From contig NZ_CP031557.1 in the NCBI RefSeq assembly GCF_003403075.1, forward strand, positions 2,480,001 to 2,544,000: a DNA stretch of 64,000 nt. Direction: 5' to 3'. A model generated the notes under the pieces. The model ran no database searches and was not told the origin of the DNA. It worked only from the letters and a program-made list of their open reading frames with translations. Position numbers and translations under genes: made by a program. Numbering within the stretch: position 1 is the first letter of the stretch; the number at the start of each line of letters is the position of its first letter. The DNA is from Flavobacterium psychrotrophum (GTDB lineage: Bacteria > Bacteroidota > Bacteroidia > Flavobacteriales > Flavobacteriaceae). Shown here one piece after another: positions 9,027 through 17,519 of this stretch.

Positions 9027-10298
9027 TTAGTTATACTCTACATCAAATGAACCGGCTGTTACTGTATGCGTTGCAACACCTGCATCATTTGTTACGGTGT
9101 AGCTAAATGTACCTGCAATCCTGGTACTGGTCTTACTTGTAATAATAAGTGTACCATTGCTCACTGCTGTCTCAACATCAGAGCTATCTGTAAACCATGC
9201 CTTAGCTGTTGCAGTAGGTGTAGCGCTAAAAGGATATGTACCTACACCAAGGTTGTTCATAAACAATCTTATTTCATGATTATCACCAAAAGCCTGAAGC
9301 GTAAGCTGATTATCATTTACCAGTCCAACTACCACGTCAGTCCCTTCATAGGTATATGCAGTACCGTCTACCGTAGCCCTAAACACATCATCTGTTGGTG
9401 TAGTACCTGCTTCAGTGTAAGGAATGTTCTCAAATTTACCATCAGTAAATGCTTTATTAGCAACACCATCGCGGTAGCCTGTAAAGCTAAATGTACCAGA
9501 GATAGTATGATTAGTTGTATTGATCTGGCTAATGGTTACCGTACCGGATACATCTTCTTCTGTTAGAGAAATATTAGAATATACATTATCTTCATCGCCA
9601 TCAGGAGAATATGCCATTAGTGCACGTGCATCATAAGTACCTGTTGTAACAGCGTCAAGCACTATTGATACATACTCGCCGCCTGTGCCCCTAAAGCCCG
9701 TTATGCTCGTAAGGCCATTACCCACTGTAGCAACATAAGTACTGGCGTTATACTGGGCACCATCTATCTTAACTGCAAATGAAGCTGTTCCTGTAACGCC
9801 GTCTCCTGTATAAGGCAACGCCGTAAATATACCGTTTGTAAATTCTAAATTCGGGATGTTTGCCGAAGGATTATACCAGTAGCCTGTAAAGTTAAAAGTA
9901 CCTGTTACTTTATGTGTCGTAGTATTTATAGACGCAATATTAACGGTTCCTGAAACATTTGAAGTACTTGTATTTGTGTACATTCCCGGTATTGTAGCAC
10001 TTGGCGTATACGTCATTACAGATGCCGTATGAGCCCCCCTTGTAGCAGGTACTGTAATGGTAAAGACACCACCTGTATCGCGGGTGGCGGTTATAGTAAG
10101 CACTCCATTAGTTACTACAGCTGTTGTAGATGTAGCCCTGTAGGTAGCATTGCTAAAATCTACCTGAAAAGACGCCGGAGTATTGTCATCCGGATTTTGG
10201 CCGACAAGCAAAGGGTCTACCGGCTCAGTATCACATGATGTGAACCCGATAGCCATAAAAAGCACCATAATAGAAGAAAGTAACTTTAATCTTTTCAT
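9027..10298 (-). CDS. Repeat lipoprotein, DUF6252-like (paralogue 1)
   Basis: I place the start at 10298, giving MKRLKLLSSIMVLFMAIGFTSC, a lipoprotein signal with a lipobox ending at Cys22. An upstream in-frame ATG at 10361 would bury this signal behind 21 non-hydrophobic residues. The mature 402 residues hold three tandem beta-rich units of about 130 residues. Each has a GTVNIASINTTTHKVTGTFNFTGYW-like strand pair (longest copy near residues 120-145) and an FTNG-F box. These units resemble DUF6252. The protein is probably anchored in a membrane facing the periplasm or surface. The next gene upstream is a clear paralogue with the same signal and lipobox (SCDTEP). Function unknown. Confidence 0.75.
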   Translation of the reverse strand: MKRLKLLSSIMVLFMAIGFTSCDTEPVDPLLVGQNPDDNTPASFQVDFSNATYRATSTTAVVTNGVLTITATRDTGGVFTITVPATRGAHTASVMTYTPSATIPGMYTNTSTSNVSGTVNIASINTTTHKVTGTFNFTGYWYNPSANIPNLEFTNGIFTALPYTGDGVTGTASFAVKIDGAQYNASTYVATVGNGLTSITGFRGTGGEYVSIVLDAVTTGTYDARALMAYSPDGDEDNVYSNISLTEEDVSGTVTISQINTTNHTISGTFSFTGYRDGVANKAFTDGKFENIPYTEAGTTPTDDVFRATVDGTAYTYEGTDVVVGLVNDNQLTLQAFGDNHEIRLFMNNLGVGTYPFSATPTATAKAWFTDSSDVETAVSNGTLIITSKTSTRIAGTFSYTVTNDAGVATHTVTAGSFDVEYN

Positions 10299-10317
10299 AA
10301 CATTGGATTTAAAGTGC

Positions 10318-10325
10318 CAAATATA
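10318..10325 (-). promoter_or_regulatory. Candidate -7 box of lipoprotein paralogue 1
   Basis: TATATTTG on the minus strand matches the Flavobacterium -7 consensus TAnnTTTG and lies 20 bases before the ATG. The downstream leader (GGC-CTTTAAA-CCAAT) is shared with paralogue 2 at 11799-11806. No convincing -33 TTG was found at the right distance. Confidence 0.45.
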
Positions 10326-10370
10326 AATTTTTAATTTATAAGAATGTAAACTTTGTTGCATATTATTTAA

Positions 10371-10397
10371 TAAAAAAGCCTTGTATCAAACAAGGCT
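10371..10397 (-). terminator. Terminator after the second repeat lipoprotein gene
   Basis: An 8-bp perfect stem (AGCCTTGT, 10377-10384, with ACAAGGCT, 10390-10397) has a 5-base loop and an A-run at 10372-10377 that gives T residues on the minus strand. It separates the two paralogous lipoprotein genes into single units. Confidence 0.8.
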
Positions 10398-10421
10398 CTT
10401 TATGAAATATGGTAAGTATTA

Positions 10422-11780
10422 TTAATATGTCACATCAAAATGTCCATCGCTAATTTCATGGGTCTCTGTCGTCATATATCCCCCGGTAAAATTAAAGGTG
10501 CCTTTAATTTTTCTATTAACAGTATCATGTTCACTAATTATTAATGTACCACCAGATGCTCCAAACATTCCACTTGGAGTTTCATTAGCCATATACATAG
10601 CAACGTAGGTATTAAGTGCGCTAAGAGTGTAGGTTCCCTGAGTAATTGTTGACGGAAAAAACAGTGCAATAGACTCTACAGCCCCTCTGCGTGCACCAAG
10701 GTTAATATTGCCTCCGAATGAGGTGGCAGATATAGTAGTACCAACAAAATTCTGTCCATCTAATTTCGCAGTAAATATATTATTAGTTACCGGAGCTTCA
10801 CCCTCAGCGAAAGACACATTGCTAAACTCCCCGCTTGTAAAAGTTATAGTTTCAATTTCATCAGTAGTAGGATTATCCATATCAAAAACAGAGCGTACAC
10901 CTGTGAATCCGAAAGTACCTGAAACTGTTTTATTTACAATATCAATTGCGGTTATGTTAACAATTGCTGTATCAGTATATTCAGGATATTCTGAATACTG
11001 CCCCCATCCTCCAGCATCAGCTATATAAGAACTCTGAGCATTACCGGGAACATAAGCCATAGCAAGTAGCCCCGCAGGAGAATTTGGGTCGGGTTGCTGT
11101 GCCGCAAACTCGAATGTACCCACACGAGGATAAGGTACCGTAATCATAAAAGATGTACCATCTGGTTTAATTCCCATCACAGAAAGATATTCAGATGCAT
11201 AAACCGCACGGGTTGTTGCTGCAGTCCAGGTTGCACCGTTAAAATTCACTTTAAATAGCGGATTACCTACAGGTTCTGTAGGTGTATTTCCTGTATAAGC
11301 AATATTTGTAAAAACGCCATTTGTAAAGTCAATGGCAGGCATATTTGCCCCTGCAACACCCCAGTAGCCCTTAAAGTTAAAAGTACCCGTAAGTTTATGC
11401 GTTGTTGTATTTATAGATGCTATACTTACCGTACCATTTACAACTGTACTGCTACTGTTTGAATAAAAATCTGTTGCACCGGCAGTTGGGTAGTATTTAA
11501 TAACTGCATTAGTATAATTACCTCTTGTAACACCCGGTACAGTAATTACAAAGTATCCTGCATTAGTTTTAGAACCCAAAATCTGTATTGTGCCATCCTG
11601 AATGATAGCTCCTGTAGTGGTCGCATTATAAGTAGAACCTCCAAAATCTACATGGAAAGCAGAAGTTGCTTCAGGTTGCTGCCCTACCAGTAAAGGATCT
11701 GCCGGCTCAGTATCGCAGGAAACAAGCCCTAATGATGTACAAATAAGAATAAGGAAAGAAAGTAATTGTAGTCTTTTCAT
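10422..11780 (-). CDS. Repeat lipoprotein, DUF6252-like (paralogue 2)
   Basis: The 452-residue protein begins MKRLQLLSFLILICTSLGLVSC, a lipoprotein signal with lipobox LVSC and the modified Cys at 22, followed by DTEPADPLLVGQ, almost the same as in paralogue 1. The mature part has three DUF6252-like beta units with GTVSIASINTTTHKLTGTF (near residue 140) and FTNGVF boxes. It is a tandem duplicate of the gene at 9027-10298; both signal and promoter region are conserved. No enzyme motif is visible. A terminator lies between the two, so each is transcribed alone. Confidence 0.75.
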   Translation of the reverse strand: MKRLQLLSFLILICTSLGLVSCDTEPADPLLVGQQPEATSAFHVDFGGSTYNATTTGAIIQDGTIQILGSKTNAGYFVITVPGVTRGNYTNAVIKYYPTAGATDFYSNSSSTVVNGTVSIASINTTTHKLTGTFNFKGYWGVAGANMPAIDFTNGVFTNIAYTGNTPTEPVGNPLFKVNFNGATWTAATTRAVYASEYLSVMGIKPDGTSFMITVPYPRVGTFEFAAQQPDPNSPAGLLAMAYVPGNAQSSYIADAGGWGQYSEYPEYTDTAIVNITAIDIVNKTVSGTFGFTGVRSVFDMDNPTTDEIETITFTSGEFSNVSFAEGEAPVTNNIFTAKLDGQNFVGTTISATSFGGNINLGARRGAVESIALFFPSTITQGTYTLSALNTYVAMYMANETPSGMFGASGGTLIISEHDTVNRKIKGTFNFTGGYMTTETHEISDGHFDVTY

Positions 11781-11798
11781 TGTATTGGTTTAAAGCGC

Positions 11799-11831
11799 CA
11801 AATATAGATTAATTAATCTACATTAATGCAA
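11799..11831 (-). promoter_or_regulatory. Candidate promoter of lipoprotein paralogue 2
   Basis: On the minus strand TTG (11829-11831) and TATATTTG (11799-11806) are 22 bases apart, inside the 17-23 base range known for Flavobacterium promoters. The -7 box is 18 bases from the ATG, and the sequence between is conserved with paralogue 1. Confidence 0.5.
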
Positions 11832-12073
11832 ACAAAACAACCGATTATGAAAGAGAAATAACACTTTTTAAGACTTAATTATCAATGAATTAAAGTTTTT
11901 AAGTTGTTTAATTTAATTTTTTATATGTTTTGGCGCACTACTCTTGTCGATTATGTGAGTGTGTATGATAAATTTAATTGCATTGAATAGTCAAAAAATA
12001 AATACAATCGTATTTAATTAGGTAACTCATCGAAATGGCGCACACAGAGGACACATCAAATTTTCAGTTATCA

Positions 12074-13336
12074 TTAAACCAGTAAGTTAAGAAGATGTGG
12101 CTGGTTATTGAGATAATCTACATAAAAGCCGCGCTCTTTCATATTAGCTAACAGTACTTCATACTCTGAGGCATTTTTAAGCTCAATGCCTACTACAGCG
12201 GTACCTTTTTCTTTACTATTCTTTTTGGTGTATTCAAAATGGGTAATGTCATCGGTAGGGCCAAGAACATTCATTACAAACTCTCGCAGGGCGCCCGGCC
12301 GTTGTGGGAATTTTACAAGGAAGTAATGCTTGAGACCTGCATATAACAGTGCACCCTCTTTAATTTCTTCCATACGGGTAATGTCATTGTTACTGCCGGA
12401 TATAATGCATACCACATTCTTGCCTTTTATCTCGTCGGTAAACTGGTCAAGCGCCGCTACAGATAATGCTCCTGCGGGTTCGGCTACAATAGCATCTTTA
12501 TTATACATACTCAGTATTACCTGGCAAATACGGCCTTCATCTACCGTGCGCATATCATGCAGGGTTTGACGACAGATGTCAAAAGTAAATTCGCCTACCC
12601 TTTGCACGGCTGCACCGTCTACAAATTTATTGATACGGTCCAGGTGTACTGTTTCGCCTTTGTCAAGTGCTTTCTGCATACTGGGCGCTCCCGTAGGCTC
12701 TACCCCTATTATTTTAGTATTAGGCGAAAGCTGTTTAAAAACACTGCTTAGCCCTGCTGCGAGTCCACCTCCTCCTATAGGCACAAATATATAATCTATG
12801 GGTTGCGGCAGCTGTTCCAGCAATTCTAGGGCTATGGTAGCCTGACCTTCAATAATTTTAGGATCGTCAAACGGGTGTATGAATACTGCGCCTCGCGATT
12901 CACAAAAATCGGTCGCGGCATATTTTGCCTCATCAAAGGTATCTCCGGCCAAAACCACATCTACATAGTCTCCGCCAAACATTTTTACCTGCTCCAGCTT
13001 TTGTCCCGGTGTGGGAGTAGGCATAAAAATAGTGCCGTGCACCTGCATTTTATTACAAGCAAACGCCACACCCTGTGCATGGTTACCCGCGCTGGCACAT
13101 ACTACACCTTTAGCAAGGTCGGCAGCACTAAGCGTAGCCATTTTGTTATAGGCACCGCGCAACTTATACGAGCGTACCGGCTGCAAATCTTCACGCTTAA
13201 AATAAATGTGCGCATCATAAATTTCGCTGACAGTACGGTTTAGCGTAAGTGGTGTGCGGTTAACAATGCCATTTAGCCTCTCAGCAGCTTCCTGAACATC
13301 TGGTATTGTGGGGAAATATGTTGTCTTGGTATTCAT
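12074..13336 (-). CDS. ilvA: Threonine dehydratase (threonine ammonia-lyase), biosynthetic
   Basis: This 420-residue PLP enzyme converts threonine to 2-oxobutanoate, the first step specific to isoleucine. The PLP lysine is Lys58 in VRSYKLRGAYNKM, and the glycine-rich cofactor phosphate loop is IGGGGLAAGLSSV near 187. A C-terminal ACT-like regulatory domain (from about residue 330, KHYFLVKFPQRPGALREF) binds the isoleucine feedback signal in this family. A single regulatory domain and about 420 residues fit the short IlvA form. It is the last gene of the minus-strand ilv cluster, 166 bases after ilvC with a palindromic repeat between. Confidence 0.95.
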   Translation of the reverse strand: MNTKTTYFPTIPDVQEAAERLNGIVNRTPLTLNRTVSEIYDAHIYFKREDLQPVRSYKLRGAYNKMATLSAADLAKGVVCASAGNHAQGVAFACNKMQVHGTIFMPTPTPGQKLEQVKMFGGDYVDVVLAGDTFDEAKYAATDFCESRGAVFIHPFDDPKIIEGQATIALELLEQLPQPIDYIFVPIGGGGLAAGLSSVFKQLSPNTKIIGVEPTGAPSMQKALDKGETVHLDRINKFVDGAAVQRVGEFTFDICRQTLHDMRTVDEGRICQVILSMYNKDAIVAEPAGALSVAALDQFTDEIKGKNVVCIISGSNNDITRMEEIKEGALLYAGLKHYFLVKFPQRPGALREFVMNVLGPTDDITHFEYTKKNSKEKGTAVVGIELKNASEYEVLLANMKERGFYVDYLNNQPHLLNLLV

Positions 13337-13358
13337 TATATATGATTATACCTACGCT

Positions 13359-13446
13359 CTGTCATTGCGAGCAGAGGTACGGAGCGCGGCAATCTCATTC
13401 AAGTTAATTGATGAGATTGCTTCGTCGTTCCTCCTCGCAATGACAG
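13359..13446. repeat. 88-bp nested palindromic intergenic element
   Basis: The ends are perfect 13-bp inverted repeats (CTGTCATTGCGAG, 13359-13371, and CTCGCAATGACAG, 13434-13446). Inside is a second perfect 10-bp pair (GCAATCTCAT, 13389-13398, and ATGAGATTGC, 13411-13420). The transcript would fold into a long hairpin between ilvC and ilvA. Words of this element recur near 2205, 14656 and 31500, so it is a dispersed REP- or MITE-like family. There is no coding capacity. Confidence 0.8.
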
Positions 13447-13502
13447 CCAGATAGGTACGTTATTATTATATGCTAAGAATAGCTTTTGCTTTCGCCGGGT
13501 GC

Positions 13503-14549
13503 CTAGTTATTCTCCGGCCTCAGGCTACGCACGGTTTTACCGGCTTGCCACATTTCGCTTTCGCGAAGTTCAGCCAGCTCGGCATCCAGTTTTACGCGGT
13601 AGTCCGGCTTGCTGTTACTGCTGATAGAGAATCCGGCTTCTTTTCCTGTAGCTACGCTATCGTACAACTCTTCAAATACAGGCTTGGTAGCATCTTTAAA
13701 ACGCTTCCACCAGTCTAATGCGCCACGTTGCGCGGTAGTAGAACAGTTAGCATACATCCAGTCCATACCGTTTTCAGATACTAAAGGCATAAGCGATTGT
13801 GTAAGTTCTTCTACCGTTTCGTTAAATGCTTCAGACGGTGAGTGCCCTTTAGATCGAAGCACCTCATACTGTGCTGCAAAAATTCCCTGTATTGCACCCA
13901 TAAGTGTGCCGCGCTCTCCGGTAAGGTCAGAATATACTTCTTTACGGAAATCGGTTTCAAAAAGATATCCAGAACCAATAGCAATGCCCAGTGCCACTAC
14001 CCTATCCCAGGCTTTACCTGTAGCATCCTGAAAAATGGCGAAGCTGCTGTTAAGCCCGCGGTTTTGCAAAAACATACGGCGTAGTGATGTACCAGAACCT
14101 TTAGGAGCCACAAGGAACACGTCTACATTTTCTGGCGGAACAATGCCTGTTTGCTCATTAAAGGTTATGCCAAAGCCATGCGAGAAATAAAGCGCCTTAC
14201 CCGCAGTAAGATTTTCTTTAACCAGTGGCCAGTACTCTATTTGTGCAGCATCGCTAAGCAGGTAACATATGATAGTACCTTTTTGCAGTGCTTCTTCAAT
14301 TTCAAAAAGTGTTTCGCCCTCCACAAAGCCATCTGCAACAGCTTTATCCCATGAAGGCGAATTTTTGCGCTGGCCCACAATTACGTTAATGCCGTTATCT
14401 TTTTGGTTAAGCGCTTGGCCGGGACCCTGAACGCCGTAGCCTATTACAGCTACTACCTCATCTTTTAATACTTCCTGTGCTTTTTGTAACGGGAACTCAT
14501 CGCGGGTAACCACGTTTTCTTCTACCCCGCCAAAATTTAATTTTGCCAT
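13503..14549 (-). CDS. ilvC: Ketol-acid reductoisomerase
   Basis: The 348-residue enzyme performs isomerisation and NAD(P)H reduction of acetolactate or acetohydroxybutyrate. The dinucleotide-binding loop is GYGVQGPGQALN near residue 38. The Mg2+ and catalytic acids are in DLTGERGTLMGAIQGIF near residue 208, and the family box FLVAPKGSGTSLRR is near 145. The sequence is closer to the form seen in fungi and Bacteroidota than to the long E. coli class II enzyme. It sits between ilvN and ilvA in the ilv cluster, with about 300 bases of repeat-rich spacer upstream. Confidence 0.93.
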   Translation of the reverse strand: MAKLNFGGVEENVVTRDEFPLQKAQEVLKDEVVAVIGYGVQGPGQALNQKDNGINVIVGQRKNSPSWDKAVADGFVEGETLFEIEEALQKGTIICYLLSDAAQIEYWPLVKENLTAGKALYFSHGFGITFNEQTGIVPPENVDVFLVAPKGSGTSLRRMFLQNRGLNSSFAIFQDATGKAWDRVVALGIAIGSGYLFETDFRKEVYSDLTGERGTLMGAIQGIFAAQYEVLRSKGHSPSEAFNETVEELTQSLMPLVSENGMDWMYANCSTTAQRGALDWWKRFKDATKPVFEELYDSVATGKEAGFSISSNSKPDYRVKLDAELAELRESEMWQAGKTVRSLRPENN

Positions 14550-14852
14550 TTTTTGTCTGTTTATTTTTTAATTAAGTTTCTTATTTTTTAAGTTTCTGAG
14601 CTACTAAGCAGCTAAGGCTTCGAGCCAGCTTCACTCAAATTTCATGGACATCCCAAATTGTCATTCTGACGACAGGAGGAATCTCTTAATTTTAAAACCA
14701 TTTCAATAACGAGATTGCTTCGTCGTACCTCTCCACAATGACAGAACGTACTGACAGTACGTTTGAGTGAAGCTACTCCTTTCTTGAGAGGGGTTGAAGT
14801 CGTGTTGCGCTTACTTTATGACTTTACAACTTTCGACTTTACAAACCCCAGC
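14550..14852. other. Spacer between ilvN and ilvC with inverted-repeat element
   Basis: This 303-base spacer has no gene. A 148-bp element is bounded by perfect 13-bp inverted repeats (AGCTTCACTCAAA, 14627-14639, and TTTGAGTGAAGCT, 14762-14774). Inside are TGTCATT (14659-14665) and AATGACA (14738-14744), and a small palindrome ACGTACTG-A-CAGTACGT near 14747-14763. The TTCACTC word also occurs in spacers at 19326, 31452 and, inverted, at 31703. The element resembles a short non-autonomous repeat. Confidence 0.65.
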
Positions 14853-15440
14853 TTACATTGTAAACACGCCATCGCGTTGGTCAAGGAACTCGTTTTCTAT
14901 AGCGGGTTCGCTTGGTTTGGCGGCTTCAAATTCCATTACAGCTTTGTGTATGCCTTCGCTGGCCTTTATAACCGCTATACGCGCACTACGTACAAACTCT
15001 ATCAATCCCCAGGGCTGCAATGCGGCTACAAGTGCATCTATCTCTTCGCGATGCCCTGTGGTTTCAAACACGGTATAGTCATGACGTATAACTACTGTAT
15101 TGGCACCATACTGGCGCAGCAGGCGCTCTACCTTTACTTGTTCGGCTATTACTTTAGTAGGTACTTTATACATGGCCATTTCCTGCCATACAATTTCTTC
15201 ATCAGTATTAAAAAATACCTTTAGCACTTCTACCTGTTTTTCTATTTGTTTTACAGCTTTTTCCACTACATCCCTACTTTCATTGATAAGAATGGTAAAA
15301 CGGCTGATGCCTTCAACCTCGGCAGGGCAAACATTCATTGTTTCAATGTTTATCTTCCTGCGCGAAAACACTATAGCAATGCGGCCCATAAGCCCCACAT
15401 GGTTTTCGGTATATGCTGTTATGGTAAATTCCTGTTTCAT
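14853..15440 (-). CDS. ilvN: Acetolactate synthase small (regulatory) subunit
   Basis: The 195-residue protein starts with an ACT domain (EFTITAYTENHVGLMGRIA, residues 3-21) with the FSRRKINIETMN helix. This is the valine-binding regulatory fold of acetohydroxyacid synthase small subunits. A C-terminal domain from about residue 85 (MYKVPTKVIAEQVKVERLL) activates the large subunit. It gives feedback control to IlvB, whose gene lies 168 bases upstream. Length is slightly above the usual 160-180 residues because of a C-terminal tail ending AIENEFLDQRDGVFTM. Confidence 0.92.
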   Translation of the reverse strand: MKQEFTITAYTENHVGLMGRIAIVFSRRKINIETMNVCPAEVEGISRFTILINESRDVVEKAVKQIEKQVEVLKVFFNTDEEIVWQEMAMYKVPTKVIAEQVKVERLLRQYGANTVVIRHDYTVFETTGHREEIDALVAALQPWGLIEFVRSARIAVIKASEGIHKAVMEFEAAKPSEPAIENEFLDQRDGVFTM

Positions 15441-15507
15441 TTTTTTTAAAGTTTCTTAGCGGCTGAGCTGCTTAGTTTCTGAGGTTAGCTTTACCCATGC
15501 TTTTTTT

Positions 15508-15544
15508 CTATACCTGACAGGTTTTAAAAACCTGTCAGGTATAG
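15508..15544. repeat. Near-perfect palindrome in the ilvB-ilvN spacer
   Basis: Two perfect 18-base arms (CTATACCTGACAGGTTTT, 15508-15525, and its complement, 15527-15544) are separated by one base. It would form a strong hairpin in the ilv transcript or a cruciform. It is flanked on one side by a T-run (15501-15507), so on the minus strand an A-run follows, which does not suit an intrinsic terminator. It looks like a dispersed palindromic unit. Confidence 0.75.
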
Positions 15545-15608
15545 TTCACGGCAAGAGTGGCAACAACAAACAATGAACTATAAACAATTTAACTACGGGC
15601 TTTGCCTG

Positions 15609-17375
15609 CTATATTTCCTCCCTGCTCAATACAATATCACTCACACTCCTGCCTTGTGGCACCATAGGGAACACGTTATTTTCTTTACCTACCATTACTT
15701 CCAGCAGGTAGCTGCCATCGTGTTCCAGCATGGTTTTAAGCGCATCGGTAAGTTTGTCGCGTTCGCTTACACTTTTACCCGGTATGCCATAACCTTTTGC
15801 TACCTGAACAAAATCAGGACTCTGTATATCTACAAACGAATAGCGCTTTTCATGGAACAGCTGTTGCCACTGGCGCACCATACCTAAGAAACAGTTGTTT
15901 AATATCAGTATTTTTACATTGGGCTTAAACTGCATGATTGTTCCCAGTTCCTGTATTGTCATCTGGAAACCACCATCACCAATTACCGCCACGGTAGTAC
16001 GGCTTGGGTCGCCATATGCCGCGCCAATGGCAGCCGGAAGTGCAAAACCCATAGTTCCAAGGCCACCACTCGTAACATTGCTCTTGCTTTTATTATATTC
16101 CGCATAACGGCAGGCAACCATCTGGTGCTGGCCTACATCGGTTACTATGATAGCCTCGCCTTTTGTAAGTTCGTTAAGAATCCGAATTACCTCACCCATA
16201 GTCAGTGTATCGGTTTCAGGGTACACCTCATCATGAATGACTTTTTCTACCTCCTGTTTTTTACAGTCAATGAATTTTCGGTGCCACCCCGCATGCTTAC
16301 GTTCCTCTATAGCAGCCGTAAGCATTGGAAGCGTTTCTTTACAATCACCCCATACCGGTACATCTGCCTTTACATTTTTATCTATTTCAGACGGGTCGAT
16401 ATCCAGATGGATGATCTTCGCCTGTTTGGCATACATATCTAACCTGCCGGTAACGCGGTCGTCAAAACGCATCCCTATTGCAATAAGTACGTCACATTCG
16501 TTCGTAAGCTTATTAGGTCCATAATTACCGTGCATACCCACCATACCCACACCCAGCGGATGATCTGTAGGAATGGCACTCATCCCCATAATGGTCCACG
16601 CTGCGGGTATACCCGATTTTTCAATAAACACCTTAAATTCTTCTTCGGCTTTGCCAAGAATTACGCCCTGCCCAAAAACGATGAACGGACGCTCAGCCGC
16701 ATTGATAAGTTTTGCGGCTTCTGCAATATATTCAGGTCGCACTACAGGTTTAGGCCTGTAGCTGCGAATGAAATTGCATTTTACATACTCTGTAAACGCT
16801 ATCTTTTGCAGTTGTGCATTTTTTGTAATATCAATAAGCACAGGACCCGGCCTGCCCGATCCCGCTATGTAGAATGCCTTGGCAATAACGGCAGGCAACT
16901 CTTCTGCATCGGTAACCTGGTAATTCCATTTGGTAACCGGTGTGGTAATGTTTATTACGTCCGTCTCCTGAAAGGCATCAGTCCCCAGCAGATGTGCGAA
17001 TACCTGACCTGTAATACATACAAGCGGCGTACTATCTATCATGGCATCGGCTAGACCGGTAACTAAGTTAGTTGCACCGGGACCGCTCGTAGCAAACACG
17101 ATACCCGTTTTACCGGATGCCCGTGCAAAGCCCTGTGCTGCATGTATACCGCCCTGCTCATGGCGTACCAGTATGTGCTGTAGCTTATCGGCATAGTCAT
17201 AAAGTGCATCATAAATAGGCATGATGGCACCACCAGGGTAACCAAATATAGTGGTTACGCCCTCCTTAAGGAATGCTTCAAGTAAAACCTGCCCACCGCT
17301 ATGGGTTTTAGGAGCTTCAACTTCAACAGGAACTTCTTTTAATGTGGTATCTGCTTTTTCAATTGTCTTTTGCAT
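15609..17375 (-). CDS. ilvB: Acetolactate synthase large (catalytic) subunit
   Basis: This 588-residue thiamine diphosphate enzyme condenses pyruvate with pyruvate or 2-oxobutanoate. The N-terminal domain has the conserved cofactor glutamate Glu73 in LVRHEQGGIHAAQGFAR. The ThDP/Mg2+ motif begins GDGGFQMTIQEL near residue 474 and ends at the NN pair near 500. The middle FAD-binding domain includes GIPAAWTIMGMSAIPTDHPL near 260. The first 25 residues are a variable acidic extension. IlvN, its regulatory partner, is encoded immediately downstream on the same strand. Confidence 0.95.
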   Translation of the reverse strand: MQKTIEKADTTLKEVPVEVEAPKTHSGGQVLLEAFLKEGVTTIFGYPGGAIMPIYDALYDYADKLQHILVRHEQGGIHAAQGFARASGKTGIVFATSGPGATNLVTGLADAMIDSTPLVCITGQVFAHLLGTDAFQETDVINITTPVTKWNYQVTDAEELPAVIAKAFYIAGSGRPGPVLIDITKNAQLQKIAFTEYVKCNFIRSYRPKPVVRPEYIAEAAKLINAAERPFIVFGQGVILGKAEEEFKVFIEKSGIPAAWTIMGMSAIPTDHPLGVGMVGMHGNYGPNKLTNECDVLIAIGMRFDDRVTGRLDMYAKQAKIIHLDIDPSEIDKNVKADVPVWGDCKETLPMLTAAIEERKHAGWHRKFIDCKKQEVEKVIHDEVYPETDTLTMGEVIRILNELTKGEAIIVTDVGQHQMVACRYAEYNKSKSNVTSGGLGTMGFALPAAIGAAYGDPSRTTVAVIGDGGFQMTIQELGTIMQFKPNVKILILNNCFLGMVRQWQQLFHEKRYSFVDIQSPDFVQVAKGYGIPGKSVSERDKLTDALKTMLEHDGSYLLEVMVGKENNVFPMVPQGRSVSDIVLSREEI

Positions 17376-17519
17376 ACAACTTAATTTTATTTGTCCTACG
17401 ACGTTGCCGTAGGCTTATAGATTTGACCCTTACAGGGTCTTTGGCATTGATATTTAGAATCTAAACCCCCCCACCCTGCGGGCAGCTTCACTATACTTTA
17501 TATGTCTGTGCGACACGCA
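17376..17519. other. Spacer between ilvD and ilvB with two small hairpins
   Basis: This 144-base spacer holds CCTACG/CGTAGG (17395-17400 and 17408-17413) and GACCCT/AGGGTC (17425-17430 and 17434-17439), both perfect. A GCTTCACT word similar to the 14627 element occurs near 17491. These look like short dispersed intergenic repeats. There is no T-tract that would make either a convincing terminator inside the cluster. Confidence 0.5.

Noticed and set aside
13359..14774. Insertion sequence in the ilv spacers
   Set aside because: The elements have inverted ends but no transposase gene, so I call them repeats only.
16530..17054. Plus-strand open frame opposite ilvB
   Set aside because: It overlaps the conserved thiamine-binding domain of the acetolactate synthase on the other strand and has no signal or motif of its own.
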